A stretch of 64,000 bases of DNA from an uncultured Collinsella sp. Its GTDB lineage: Bacteria > Actinomycetota > Coriobacteriia > Coriobacteriales > Coriobacteriaceae. The DNA lies in contig UQPP01000001.1 of the NCBI GenBank assembly GCA_900543025.1, positions 53,537 through 117,536 of the forward strand. Reading direction: 5' to 3'. The first letter of the stretch is position 1; each line of letters opens with the position of its first letter. Made by a program: the position numbers and the translations under genes. The notes below the pieces were generated by a model that was given only the letters and a program-made list of their open reading frames with translations, was not told the origin of the DNA and searched no databases. Shown piece by piece: positions 33,486-41,982 of this stretch.

Positions 33486-35972
33486 CTATTCGCTGCCGTC
33501 CCCAGCGTTTTCGCGGTCGTTGGCAAGCATTGCCGCGCCGGCGACCGTTGTCGCTACGGCGGCGGCAGCGAGCCCGGCGGCAATGCCGGAGCCGTCGCCC
33601 GTGTCGGCGAGTTTTCCGCCCGAGTTCTTGCCCTTGTTGCCCTTACCGTTCTTATCAGCGCTGCCTGCGTTGGAACCCGTGCCACCGTCGGTGCCGGTGC
33701 CGCCTGCACTGCTCGAGGCCGCTACGGTAAAGCTCGCGGCTCCGTCATTAGCAAGCTTGTAGTTTTGCGCCGCGTCGCCCAAAAGACCGTTCGCGCGCAC
33801 CCAGTACGTTCCCGCGGTAAATGCCTCGCCCTCGGCCATTGCCGTGCCCGGAGCGCCGTCCGCGTCGTGCACAAACTCGAGCTGAGCCGTGCAGGCATCG
33901 TTTTCGAGTTTGCCCTCGAGCAGCGCCGCGACCTTTGTGCGCACATCCTCGCCGGCCTTAAGGCCTTCGAGCCCCTCAAAGTGGGGTGTCAGTGCGCGCG
34001 GATCGATATCGATGGGCACGGATCCCTGCAGCCCCGTAACGGTCTCGTTGCCCAAGGCGTCGACATCCACGTATTCGATGGTAAACGCATGGCCCGAAGC
34101 CGCCACGTTGAGTACGTTGCTGCTGTCGACAAGGCGGAAATGGCCCTCGCCAACGGTCTTGCCATCCTGGAGCGAGGCATCGCTCAGCGAGTCGCCGTAC
34201 GTCATGCGCATGCGGGTCGGGAGGCAGCACGAAGCCGACTGCGTGTGCTTCGTATCGTAATTGTAATTGCGCTGGTAGATGCTCCGGGCCAGCGCCGCAT
34301 CAACAAAGTCGGATGCGATGATGCCAATGTGCTTGAGGTAATCTGACTTTGTATCCTCGGTGCCGCTGGGATTGATGTACGGGCTCTTGTACAGATGCTC
34401 GTTGACTACTCGTGCCGAGGTAAAAGGATTGCCTCCGTGCGACAAGCCCGTGCAGCTGGTGTAGTTGATAGACCAGCAACGCTCCTGGACTTGCACCTCG
34501 GCCCCGGCATCGTCCACGACGTCCACCTTGTTGCACGTGCGCCCGGTCGTTTCCTTCAGCGCATTATCGACCCAGCTGAGCTTGTCGGTTCCCGTGAGTT
34601 TGTACTTGTCCTGGGCATATACCTTGGTGCAATAGGGCTCTTCATTGCCCGTTTCCCCTATGGCTTCAAATCCCCGCGCGTCTTGGACGAGACACATCGA
34701 CTGCCCGGAATGCGCCTTGATCTTGTCATCCCATTGGGTGAGGTCGAGGCCCCACGTGTGGCCGCTTACGCTGTTGCCGGCGAGCCCAAATCGACGCAGC
34801 AGGACGATCTTTCCGCGCACCTCGCCCAGCGTGGGGACGTGGCTCGACGTGTAGAACAGGTTGGGGTTATCGGCCATAACCTTGGCGAAGGCCGTCGTTA
34901 TGCTTTCGTCGGTAGCCTCATCGTTGCCGCGCGATGCGAGCATGATGAGCGCTTCTGACGGGTTTTCGTTCAAAAACGTTTTGAAGTACCCGATGACATC
35001 GGAGAGATGCAGATAGTTCCCGTCTTTTTTGAGTAGGTAGAAAATCCCGTGGTCGATGCCGGGGTCATCGCCCTTTCCGAGCCGGATATCAAAATAGCGA
35101 ATGCCTTCGAGCAACTGCGTGGGAATGTAATCCTGCTGGCATTTTACTTGCGAGGATTGGGGCTCAGTGTCGTTGTCCACGCTGCAGGTGCCCGAATCGT
35201 GCGTACCCGGGATGCTCAGCTCGTCGAGGAACTTGTTGTCGTCGACGTATTTCATCCAACATGGTCCGTCGACGTAGCTGCTGTACGTGATCCAGTCGAG
35301 GCTGCTAACCGTGGCATCGTTCTTTTTCATGTCGTAACCGATAAGTTCGAGCTCCCACGGAATGCTCTTACTCTTATGGCAGATCTTATTGTTGTCCTGG
35401 TCTTCGCCGTTCGATTCTATTGCCAGGTACTTAATGTCTTTTTTCTCGGTTTCTTTCTCGACCGTGCGGTCTCGGATGATATAGGTTCCGTTTGATTGAC
35501 GCTCGAACGCAAAAGCGCGGCTGGGCTTGTTGTCATACTCGCCGCCCCATACGTGGATGACCTTTCCATCTTTGTCAGAGTCGTCGTCGACCGACCAAAT
35601 GCTGTAGCCCGTCTTTTTATGCTCTTCGAAATTGAGCAAGGTGCGGATAGCATACCAGTTTGTATCGTCATTCTTGGTCGTTACGTTCTCAAGGATGAGC
35701 TTGCTGGACGTGCCGTCGTTAAACAGGTGGCAGACGTTGCCGCGAACGTTGCCGTCTTGGTTGACGCTCGCGGTGCGAAAATAGCCCGCGGGGCGAAGGC
35801 GAATGACGAAATTGTCGAGGCTGTCCGACGGTGCGGGTGTGTTGTCTGCAAATGCCGCTCGCAGGGGAATGCCCGGCGCTGCGGTTTCGGGCAGGCTTGC
35901 AAGTGGTGACAACGCCGCAAGCCCTAGGCCCAGCGTAAACGCTCGGCGGCTGATGGCATGGTGTTCGGTCAT
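33486..35972 (-). CDS. Exported, probably wall-anchored PI-specific phospholipase C-like protein
   Basis: The 828-residue protein begins with a twin-arginine-like signal (SRRAFTLGLGLAALSPLA). Its centre (about 260-600) is a PI-PLC X-domain: SIPGTHDSG with the first catalytic histidine, FDIRLG, and IDHGIFYLL with a second histidine. The region before it may be a lectin-like beta fold. The C-terminus has Gly/Asn/Lys-rich linkers, then LADTG, a hydrophobic segment and a short charged tail, resembling a variant LPXTG sorting signal, although the tail is acidic instead of basic. It would cleave phosphoinositide-type or GPI-like substrates outside the cell. The N-terminal half is AT-richer than average. 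A terminator follows. Confidence 0.8.
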   Translation of the reverse strand: MTEHHAISRRAFTLGLGLAALSPLASLPETAAPGIPLRAAFADNTPAPSDSLDNFVIRLRPAGYFRTASVNQDGNVRGNVCHLFNDGTSSKLILENVTTKNDDTNWYAIRTLLNFEEHKKTGYSIWSVDDDSDKDGKVIHVWGGEYDNKPSRAFAFERQSNGTYIIRDRTVEKETEKKDIKYLAIESNGEDQDNNKICHKSKSIPWELELIGYDMKKNDATVSSLDWITYSSYVDGPCWMKYVDDNKFLDELSIPGTHDSGTCSVDNDTEPQSSQVKCQQDYIPTQLLEGIRYFDIRLGKGDDPGIDHGIFYLLKKDGNYLHLSDVIGYFKTFLNENPSEALIMLASRGNDEATDESITTAFAKVMADNPNLFYTSSHVPTLGEVRGKIVLLRRFGLAGNSVSGHTWGLDLTQWDDKIKAHSGQSMCLVQDARGFEAIGETGNEEPYCTKVYAQDKYKLTGTDKLSWVDNALKETTGRTCNKVDVVDDAGAEVQVQERCWSINYTSCTGLSHGGNPFTSARVVNEHLYKSPYINPSGTEDTKSDYLKHIGIIASDFVDAALARSIYQRNYNYDTKHTQSASCCLPTRMRMTYGDSLSDASLQDGKTVGEGHFRLVDSSNVLNVAASGHAFTIEYVDVDALGNETVTGLQGSVPIDIDPRALTPHFEGLEGLKAGEDVRTKVAALLEGKLENDACTAQLEFVHDADGAPGTAMAEGEAFTAGTYWVRANGLLGDAAQNYKLANDGAASFTVAASSSAGGTGTDGGTGSNAGSADKNGKGNKGKNSGGKLADTGDGSGIAAGLAAAAVATTVAGAAMLANDRENAGDGSE

Positions 35973-36178
35973 AACTTCTCCATTCGCAGAGTGCGGTTAT
36001 GCGATAGTTTTGGTCACTATACTGCCCAGATGTTTAAAGATGCTGGTTTAATTGTCTGCGCGGCGCAATAAATCGGTGGGCGGACGTGTTGGGGTGTTTG
36101 TCGTTTTCGTACTGTTGCCACATTTGGGGCGGTTCCGGCGTCCGGCATCCTCGCGTTCGTCGGCTACAGGCATAAGAA

Positions 36179-36206
36179 AGGGAGGGTCGGTTTACCGGCC
36201 CTCCCT
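36179..36206 (-). terminator. Terminator after the first lipoprotein gene
   Basis: AGGGAGGGTCGG and CCGGCCCTCCCT form a 12-bp stem (one G-T pair) with loop TTTA; on the minus strand TTCTTAT follows. The remainder of 35973-36277 shows no gene. Confidence 0.7.
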
Positions 36207-36277
36207 GGGTACGAAGCGCTGGGGTACCGTCGCTTGTTTGCACTGCGACCGTGTTTCCCGTTGCGCTCGCCAGTCGC

Positions 36278-36871
36278 TTAGCGCTTGATCTCGATATCGT
36301 CGAGCTTGACGTCCATGGCCTCGGTCTTGGCCTCGGCGATGTCGTCGGCAAATTCCAGAGACTTCATCATGGTCTCGACGGCGTCCTTGTGCTCCTCGAC
36401 GTTGTCGATACGCACATACACACTGCCGCCGTCAACGTCGGTGAAGTATTCGGTCGTTACGCCGCCCGAGTGTGTATAGGAAGCGTTGCGCCAAGTCTTG
36501 CCGTTGTACTTGACGGGGTCATTTTCGGTCCACTCAAAGCTGGCATTCCACTTTGCCTCGTAGTCGAACAGCTCGTCGGCGTTCTTGTCAGAGTCGAAGA
36601 CGGGGATGAAGCGGTCGCTGGCGTGCTCGCTCTCGGTGAACTTAAACTGGGCCCTGTCGGCGGTGTCGCCGGCAACGTCGGTAATCTCGACGCCCTCGGG
36701 AACCTCGACCTTAAACCAAATGAAGTCGGTCCTCATATCCACGGCTGGCTTTTCTGCCCCGCCGCCACCGCCACTTCCGGTAGCGTCGCCGCTGCCACCG
36801 CAGCCCACCAGGGCAACTGCGGCAAAGAGACTGATGCAGAGGGTGAGAATCGCAAAGGCCTTCTTTTTCAT
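36278..36871 (-). CDS. Lipoprotein, paralogue of the neighbour at 37114
   Basis: The 197-residue protein has a lipoprotein signal with lipobox LVGC (Cys24), then a Gly/Ser linker and a folded domain. It shares with the neighbour the motifs D-F/Y-IWFKVE-PEGV, ADR-Q-F, DRFIPV, YNG-TW and GSVYV-I-N, so the two are clear tandem duplicates. No known domain was recognised. GGAGG precedes the start. It should be attached to the outer face of the membrane. Confidence 0.8.
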   Translation of the reverse strand: MKKKAFAILTLCISLFAAVALVGCGGSGDATGSGGGGGAEKPAVDMRTDFIWFKVEVPEGVEITDVAGDTADRAQFKFTESEHASDRFIPVFDSDKNADELFDYEAKWNASFEWTENDPVKYNGKTWRNASYTHSGGVTTEYFTDVDGGSVYVRIDNVEEHKDAVETMMKSLEFADDIAEAKTEAMDVKLDDIEIKR

Positions 36872-36943
36872 GGTCGTGTCCTCCTCGATCTGTAACCGCC
36901 CATGGATTACCTGTCTTTACTGTACGCGTGGACGGCTCGCTAG

Positions 36944-36962
36944 GGTGGGCCATGTGTCCCAT
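36944..36962. repeat. 19-bp direct repeat, copy 1
   Basis: GGTGGGCCATGTGTCCCAT, identical to 37910-37928. Each copy lies upstream of one of the two paralogous lipoprotein genes. Confidence 0.7.
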
Positions 36963-37001
36963 TCTGAGGGCCGGATTTGCGCCGTTAAGTGGCAATATGT
37001 T

Positions 37002-37058
37002 CGGGCGCCCAACCCGGGGAGGGCTGGTGCTGTCGGCCCTCCCCGGGTTGGGCGCCCG
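37002..37058. terminator. Exceptionally long perfect hairpin after the second lipoprotein gene
   Basis: A 23-bp perfect stem (37002-37024 with 37036-37058, starting CGGGCGCCCAACCC) and an 11-base loop. It lies 56 bp after the 37114 gene's stop. The minus strand has no T-run after it, while the plus strand has GTTGTTTTAA, so it may be a terminator, a boundary or a processing hairpin. Confidence 0.6.
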
Positions 37059-37113
37059 TTGTTTTAATGGGGCGCATGTGCGCGGGTGCGCGTAGGCGCG
37101 TGCGGGTGTCCCG

Positions 37114-37713
37114 TTACTTGATCTCGATGCTCGAAATCTCGACTTCGCGTGCCTCGGAAACTGCCTCTTCCATGTCATCGGGGAACTCGATGGAGTTGAG
37201 GAGTGCCTCGGCTTCTTTCTTGTGCTGGTCGAAGTTCGAGATGAGGACGTAGACGCTTCCCGGCTCAACATCGGTAAAAAGCTTGGTTGAGATGCCGCTG
37301 TTGTCCTCGTATGTTCCGACGAGCCACGTCCTGCCGTTATACTCGACGGACCCGCCATCCTTCCACTGGAACGTATCCCCCTTCTTTTCCGCCTGGTCGG
37401 CGTGGGATTCCTCGGCCGTCAGCGCTTTTTTCCAAACGGGGATAAAGCGATCGGCCGAGGCGTTCTCGTCTTCGGGGAAGGTGAGCTGGACCCTGTCGGC
37501 ATTCTTGCCGGCAGAGTCGCTTACGCCGACGCCCTCGGGCATCTCGACCTTAAACCAGATGTAGTCGGTCTTCTTGGCGACGGGGGCCTTTTCCTTGCTC
37601 TCGCTCTTGGGGGCGCTGCCGCCGCCCGATGCGCTCCCGCCGCAGCCCACAAGGGCGAGCGCGGCAAAGAGGGCGATGCAAAGGGAAAGGATCGATAGGG
37701 TCTTTTTCTTCAT
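37114..37713 (-). CDS. Lipoprotein, paralogue of the neighbour at 36278
   Basis: The 199-residue protein has a signal peptide with lipobox LVGC (Cys24), a Ser/Lys/Pro linker, and the same folded domain as the 36278 product. ATG 37713 has GGAGG upstream; a longer reading from 37785 would add an arginine-rich extension before the signal peptide and is unlikely. The duplicates differ most in the loop around residues 90-115. A stretch of 376 bp upstream (37714-38089) holds one copy of the 19-bp repeat and, on the other strand, the fchA promoter. Confidence 0.8.
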   Translation of the reverse strand: MKKKTLSILSLCIALFAALALVGCGGSASGGGSAPKSESKEKAPVAKKTDYIWFKVEMPEGVGVSDSAGKNADRVQLTFPEDENASADRFIPVWKKALTAEESHADQAEKKGDTFQWKDGGSVEYNGRTWLVGTYEDNSGISTKLFTDVEPGSVYVLISNFDQHKKEAEALLNSIEFPDDMEEAVSEAREVEISSIEIK

Positions 37714-37909
37714 GGTGGCGTCCTCCTTGTCTGCCAGGGACATCGTGTGCCGCGGATCGCTGGGGCGGCGGTTACGCATGCGCATGATGTCTTTGTTTAC
37801 TGTGCGGTTATTCTTCCATTCGTCGTCCGGTGCCGTGATGAGCTTGCCCCAACATAGGGCTCCTTACCTATATGTATGCCCCAGTTGCCGCTGCCCGGAA
37901 GTCTCGAAA

Positions 37910-37928
37910 GGTGGGCCATGTGTCCCAT
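37910..37928. repeat. 19-bp direct repeat, copy 2
   Basis: Identical to 36944-36962. It is about 197 bp from the start of the second lipoprotein gene, while copy 1 is about 73 bp from the first. Confidence 0.7.
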
Positions 37929-37983
37929 GTTTGCGGTGCCGACGCCTATCGTTCGTCATAGAAATCCGCGATGGCCAGGTGCG

Positions 37984-38012
37984 CTGACGCTTATGTACTT
38001 ATGGGCTAGACT
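37984..38012 (+). promoter_or_regulatory. Candidate promoter of fchA-folD
   Basis: CTGACG (37984-37989) and TAGACT (38007-38012) are spaced by exactly 17 bases. A short hairpin follows in the leader (CGGTCGG 38035-38041 with CCGACCG 38056-38062). Confidence 0.55.
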
Positions 38013-38089
38013 TAGCACCATTATGTGATCGATGCGGTCGGTCGGCGGTTTCCACCCGACCGATGTATATGACTTGAAGGTGCATGCGT

Positions 38090-38722
38090 ATGAGCCAAGA
38101 GATGATGGACAAGACCTGCCGCGGGTTTGCCGAGGCGCTTGCCGCGCGCGAGCCGGTTCCCGGCGGTGGCAGCGCGAGCGCCTTTGTGGGCGCGCTGGGC
38201 GCCTCGCTGTGCGGAATGGTTGCCCGCTACGGTGCGACTAATCCCGCGCTTGCTGATCGTGCGGATGACCTGACGCGCGCGTTTGCCCAGGCTGATGAGC
38301 TGGCCCAGGAGCTTGTCGAGTTGGTTTCCGAGGACGTTCGTGCCTACAGGCGGGTGTCCGCGGCGTACGGTATTCCGCGTGACGATCCGGCTCGAGCGAC
38401 CGCGATTCAGGATGCGCTGCATGTGGCCGCTATGCCGCCGTATCGCATTATGGATGCCTGCGGGCGTGCGCTGGCGCTGCTCGAGGACATGGCCGACAAG
38501 GGTTCGCGTCAGCTGCTGTCCGATGTGGCGTGCGGCGCCGTGTTCTGCCGTGCCGCTATGCAGGGCGCGAGCTTGACGCTCTTTGCGAACACCACGTCTA
38601 TGAAAGATCGCGCTCGTGCTGAGGAGCTCGAGACGGCGTGTGATGAGTTGCTCGACACATGGTTGCCGCGCGCCGATGCGCTGGCGCGCCGCGCCTCCGA
38701 CGCTGCAAGGAAGAGAGGATAG
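38090..38722 (+). CDS. fchA: Methenyltetrahydrofolate cyclohydrolase (FTCD_C family)
   Basis: A 210-residue member of the formimidoyl-THF cyclodeaminase family. The stand-alone form (FchA) interconverts 5,10-methenyl-THF and 10-formyl-THF in anaerobes. The hallmark PVPGGGSASAFVGALGASL lies near residues 21-39. GAAGG precedes ATG 38090 by 9 bases; an ATG two codons earlier is too close to it. It is followed 2 bp later by folD, so the two are co-transcribed. With Fhs it would link formate to methylene-THF. Confidence 0.88.
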   Translation: MSQEMMDKTCRGFAEALAAREPVPGGGSASAFVGALGASLCGMVARYGATNPALADRADDLTRAFAQADELAQELVELVSEDVRAYRRVSAAYGIPRDDPARATAIQDALHVAAMPPYRIMDACGRALALLEDMADKGSRQLLSDVACGAVFCRAAMQGASLTLFANTTSMKDRARAEELETACDELLDTWLPRADALARRASDAARKRG

Positions 38723-38724
38723 CC

Positions 38725-39579
38725 ATGGCTGAACTGCTGAAGGGTGCTCCCGTTGCTCGCGCTTTGACCGAGGAACTTGCTGCTCGCTGTGCAGCCCTGC
38801 GCGAACGTGGCGTTGTGCCGACGCTTGCTATCGTGCGTGTGGGTGAACGCGAGGACGACCTATCCTACGAGCGCGGCGCCCTTAAACGCTGCGAAAAGGT
38901 TGGCATTGAGGCTCGCCGCGTTTTGCTTCCTGCCGATGTTTCGCAGGACGAGCTGTTGATGGCCGTCGAGGACATCAATACCGATTCGGCTGTTCATGGC
39001 TGTCTGATGTTCCGCCCGCTGCCCGCCGGCCTTGACGAGAACGCCGTCGCCGCAGCGCTCGATCCCGCCAAGGATGTTGACTCCATGACGCCGGCCTCGC
39101 TGCTTACCACGCTTTCGGGTCGTGGCGAGGGCTTTGCTCCCTGCACGGCCGAGGCCGTGTTGGCGTTGCTGGACCATTACAGTGTTGAGCTGGATGGGGC
39201 CAAGGTTGCGGTCGTCGGTCGGTCTCTGGTGATTGGTCGTCCCGTTGCCGCCATGCTTACGGCGCGCAATGCGACCGTGACGACGTGCCATACGCATACG
39301 CGCGACCTTGCTGCCGAGTGCCGTGCTGCCGACATTGTGGTTGCCGCCGTTGGACGCGCACGCACGATTGGCGCGGATGCGGTCCGCGAGGACCAGACGA
39401 TCATTGATGTGGGCATTAACTGGGATGAGGACGCTGGCAAGCTGGTCGGGGACATCGATTTTGATGCTGCGGAGCCGGTCGTTAACGCCATCACGCCCGT
39501 GCCGGGCGGCGTGGGGGCTGTGACCACCGCGATTCTCGCCAAACACGTGATTGAGGCGGCGGAGCGCGCATCAAAATAG
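38725..39579 (+). CDS. folD: Methylenetetrahydrofolate dehydrogenase FolD, cyclohydrolase residues lost
   Basis: The 284-residue protein has the FolD fold, the nucleotide-binding GRSLVIGRP region and ITPVPGGVG near the end. Compared with E. coli FolD, Tyr50 is kept (Tyr48) but the catalytic Lys54 aligns with Ala52 (YERGA instead of YVASK), and Gln98 aligns with Phe96 (FRPLP instead of QLPLP); Asp121 is kept (Asp119). Lys54 is needed for cyclohydrolase activity and Gln98 supports it, so this enzyme is probably a dehydrogenase only. FchA, encoded 2 bp upstream, would supply the missing step. The ribosome site is AAGAGAGG. Confidence 0.88.
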   Translation: MAELLKGAPVARALTEELAARCAALRERGVVPTLAIVRVGEREDDLSYERGALKRCEKVGIEARRVLLPADVSQDELLMAVEDINTDSAVHGCLMFRPLPAGLDENAVAAALDPAKDVDSMTPASLLTTLSGRGEGFAPCTAEAVLALLDHYSVELDGAKVAVVGRSLVIGRPVAAMLTARNATVTTCHTHTRDLAAECRAADIVVAAVGRARTIGADAVREDQTIIDVGINWDEDAGKLVGDIDFDAAEPVVNAITPVPGGVGAVTTAILAKHVIEAAERASK

Positions 39580-39617
39580 GCGTTTTGGGCTGTTTGAGGG
39601 GGTTAGCTATATACCAC

Positions 39618-39847
39618 GTGGTCAAACAATGCCAAATATGAGTACTGTTGCCAAGATAGTCACATATGTCTTACGTCTTTTTGGCTTCCTAACGGTATCC
39701 ATTATCGTTAGGAAGCCTATTTTATTGAACTTATGGGGAATAACGTTGTCTTGCTTTTGGGCAAATGGGGATTTTCGGCACTCGTTCCAGGGAAATTTGC
39801 TGCCACTAAATTGGTGACAGTACTCATATTTGGCATTTTTTGACCAC
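39618..39847. mobile_element. 230-bp AT-rich element with 37-bp terminal inverted repeats (MITE-like)
   Basis: The ends 39618-39654 (starts GTGGTCAAACAATGCC) and 39811-39847 are inverted copies with three mismatches. The interior is AT-rich and has no credible ORF. It holds a strong terminator-like hairpin (39683-39717). No clear target duplication was seen. It could be a miniature transposable element or one large RNA hairpin. Confidence 0.65.
39683..39726 (+). terminator. Terminator-like hairpin inside the inverted-repeat element
   Basis: GGCTTCCTAACG (39683-39694) pairs perfectly with CGTTAGGAAGCC (39706-39717), followed by TATTTTATT. It is well placed to end the fchA-folD transcript. Confidence 0.7.
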
Positions 39848-39934
39848 AAGGGCTGCCGAGGCCGTGGTTTCGCCCTTTCTGCGCCGAAGCGATACACTGT
39901 TGCCGTTTGATTTCTTCGCTCAAGGAGGATGCGC

Positions 39935-41458
39935 ATGCCGTGCACAACGATTCTGGTCGGTAAAAACGCAAGCTACGACGGGTCGACCCTGGTCGCGCGT
40001 AACGAGGACTCGTCCAACGGGGTATTTGAGCCCAAGCGCATGCGCGTGGTGCATCCCGACGAGCAGCCGCGCGTCTACATGAGCGTCCTGAGTCACCTGA
40101 CCGTTGAGCTGCCCGATAACCCCATGCGCTACACGAGCGTCCCCGATGTTGTCCCGGGCCACGGCATCTGGGCCGAGGCCGGTTTCAACGAGCTCAATGT
40201 GGGCATGTCCGCAACCGAGACGCTCACCACCAACGAGCGCGTCCGCGGCGCCGACCCACTCGTGGACTACGTGCCCGCCAAGGGCAACGAGGGTGAGGAC
40301 GGCTATGTGCCGGCGCAACCTGGTGGCCTGGGCGAGGAGGACATGGTGACCCTGGTGCTGCCGTATGCCAAGTCCGCCCGCGACGGCGTTCGTATCCTGG
40401 GCGACCTGCTCGAGCGCTACGGCACTTACGAGAACAACGGCATCGCCTTTAGCGACGTGGACGAGATCTGGTGGCTCGAGACCATCGGCGGTCACCACTG
40501 GATTGCCAAGCGTGTGCCCGATGACGCCTATGTGACCATGCCCAACCAACTGGGTATCGACAGCTTTGACCTGGATGACGCCGAGGGTGCCCAGGCCGAC
40601 CACATGTGCTCCGCCGACCTGCGCGCCTGGATGGCCGAGTGGCATCTGGACCTGACGCTGGGCGTTGAGGGCGACGGCCCGGCTGCCGTCTTTAACCCGC
40701 GCGAGGCCTTTGGCTCGCACAGCGACAGCGACCATGTCTACAACACGCCGCGCGCCTGGTACATGCAGCGCTGCCTCAACCCCAGCGACGTGTGGGATGG
40801 CCCCGACGCCGACTTCACGCCCGAGAGCGACGATATCCCCTGGAGCCGCGTGCCCGAGCGCAAGGTGACCATCGAGGACATCAAGTACGTACTCTCGAGC
40901 CACTACCAGGGCACGGAGTACGATTGCTACGGTAGCAAGGGCACGCCCGCTACGCGTGGCGCATATCGCCCCATCGGCATCAACCGCAACAGCCAGCTCG
41001 CCGTGCTGCAGCTGCGCCCCTATGCGCAGCCGGCGTATCGCGCCGTGCAGTGGATGGCCTTTGGTTCCAACTCGTTTAACGCGCTGGTTCCGCTGTACGC
41101 CAACGTCGAGACCATGCCCGAGTACTATGCCGACACGCAGGCTCGCGTGACGTCCGAAAACTTCTACTGGGCCAACCGCCTGATCGGCGCCCTGGCTGAC
41201 GTCCGTTTCCATGAGTGCGGCCGCGCTGTGGAGGACTACCAGGAGAAGGTCGGTGGCATGGGCCACAAGCAGATCCATGACGTCGATGCTGCCGTAGCCG
41301 CGCTACCCGAGGCCGAGGTGCCTGCCGAGCTTGCACGCGCCAACGAGGCCTTTGCCGAGCTTGTGCGCGTGGAGACCGATGCCCTGCTGGGCAAGGTGCT
41401 CTACACCACGAGCTGCGCCATGAAGAACTCTTTCGCGATGAACGACAACGTGAGGTAG
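39935..41458 (+). CDS. C69-family dipeptidase
   Basis: A 507-residue Ntn-hydrolase like PepDA/PepD. The N-terminus PCTTILVGKNASYDGST carries the cysteine that becomes the catalytic nucleophile, and LVARNEDS follows, as in the family. Later blocks such as EIWWLETIGGHHW and CSADLRAWM are also typical. AAGGAGG is best spaced for ATG 39935; an ATG two codons earlier almost overlaps it. Such enzymes cleave a broad range of dipeptides in the cytoplasm. It is a single gene after the inverted-repeat element. Confidence 0.9.
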   Translation: MPCTTILVGKNASYDGSTLVARNEDSSNGVFEPKRMRVVHPDEQPRVYMSVLSHLTVELPDNPMRYTSVPDVVPGHGIWAEAGFNELNVGMSATETLTTNERVRGADPLVDYVPAKGNEGEDGYVPAQPGGLGEEDMVTLVLPYAKSARDGVRILGDLLERYGTYENNGIAFSDVDEIWWLETIGGHHWIAKRVPDDAYVTMPNQLGIDSFDLDDAEGAQADHMCSADLRAWMAEWHLDLTLGVEGDGPAAVFNPREAFGSHSDSDHVYNTPRAWYMQRCLNPSDVWDGPDADFTPESDDIPWSRVPERKVTIEDIKYVLSSHYQGTEYDCYGSKGTPATRGAYRPIGINRNSQLAVLQLRPYAQPAYRAVQWMAFGSNSFNALVPLYANVETMPEYYADTQARVTSENFYWANRLIGALADVRFHECGRAVEDYQEKVGGMGHKQIHDVDAAVAALPEAEVPAELARANEAFAELVRVETDALLGKVLYTTSCAMKNSFAMNDNVR

Positions 41459-41557
41459 GGATTTCCCGTCGATCGAATAGTGCTAAAACGCTTTGTCGCT
41501 TTCGCTCAATCTTGGGTACAAGAACGCCAATGCAGTTGTTTGTGATTGGAGACAACC

Positions 41558-41974
41558 ATGGTTATGAAACTCGATCAGCTTGTTAACGGCGCCATCAACG
41601 TGGGTTTCGGCGCTGCCGCCGTTGCTGTCGAAGGCGGCAAGAAGGTCCTCGACGACCTTAACACCAAAGGCGAGCAGGTGCGCAAGGACACCGCCACCCC
41701 CGATATCGCCCGCAGCGTGTCCGACATGTTCGAGCAGGCCGGCGGTACCATCTCCGATCTGACCGAGCGCTTGGGCATGCAGGGCGAGACCGCGGCCCAG
41801 CGCGTGCTCGACGAGCTCATTCTGGCTCGCGTCCGCGTTATGACCGCCCCTGAGCGCACGGCCTTCCTGGCCCATGTGCGCGACATCGTCGATTCGGTCG
41901 AGGACAACGTGACCTCGGTGCCCGTCGAGTCCGTTGAGCCCGACGATGCGAAGGATACCGAAGAGGCCGAGTAG
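41558..41974 (+). CDS. Phasin-like helical protein
   Basis: The 138-residue protein starts with a mildly hydrophobic segment (LVNGAINVGFGAAAVAVEGG) and continues as long amphipathic helices with an acidic tail. This layout is seen in the small phasin/PhaI-like proteins encoded next to AarF/UbiB kinases in Gram-positive bacteria. GGAGA precedes ATG 41558. The UbiB-like gene starts 8 bp after its stop, so the two should act together. The first segment could lie against or in the membrane. No polyhydroxyalkanoate genes are present, so granule binding is not implied. Confidence 0.6.
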   Translation: MVMKLDQLVNGAINVGFGAAAVAVEGGKKVLDDLNTKGEQVRKDTATPDIARSVSDMFEQAGGTISDLTERLGMQGETAAQRVLDELILARVRVMTAPERTAFLAHVRDIVDSVEDNVTSVPVESVEPDDAKDTEEAE

Positions 41975-41982
41975 CAGCGCAG

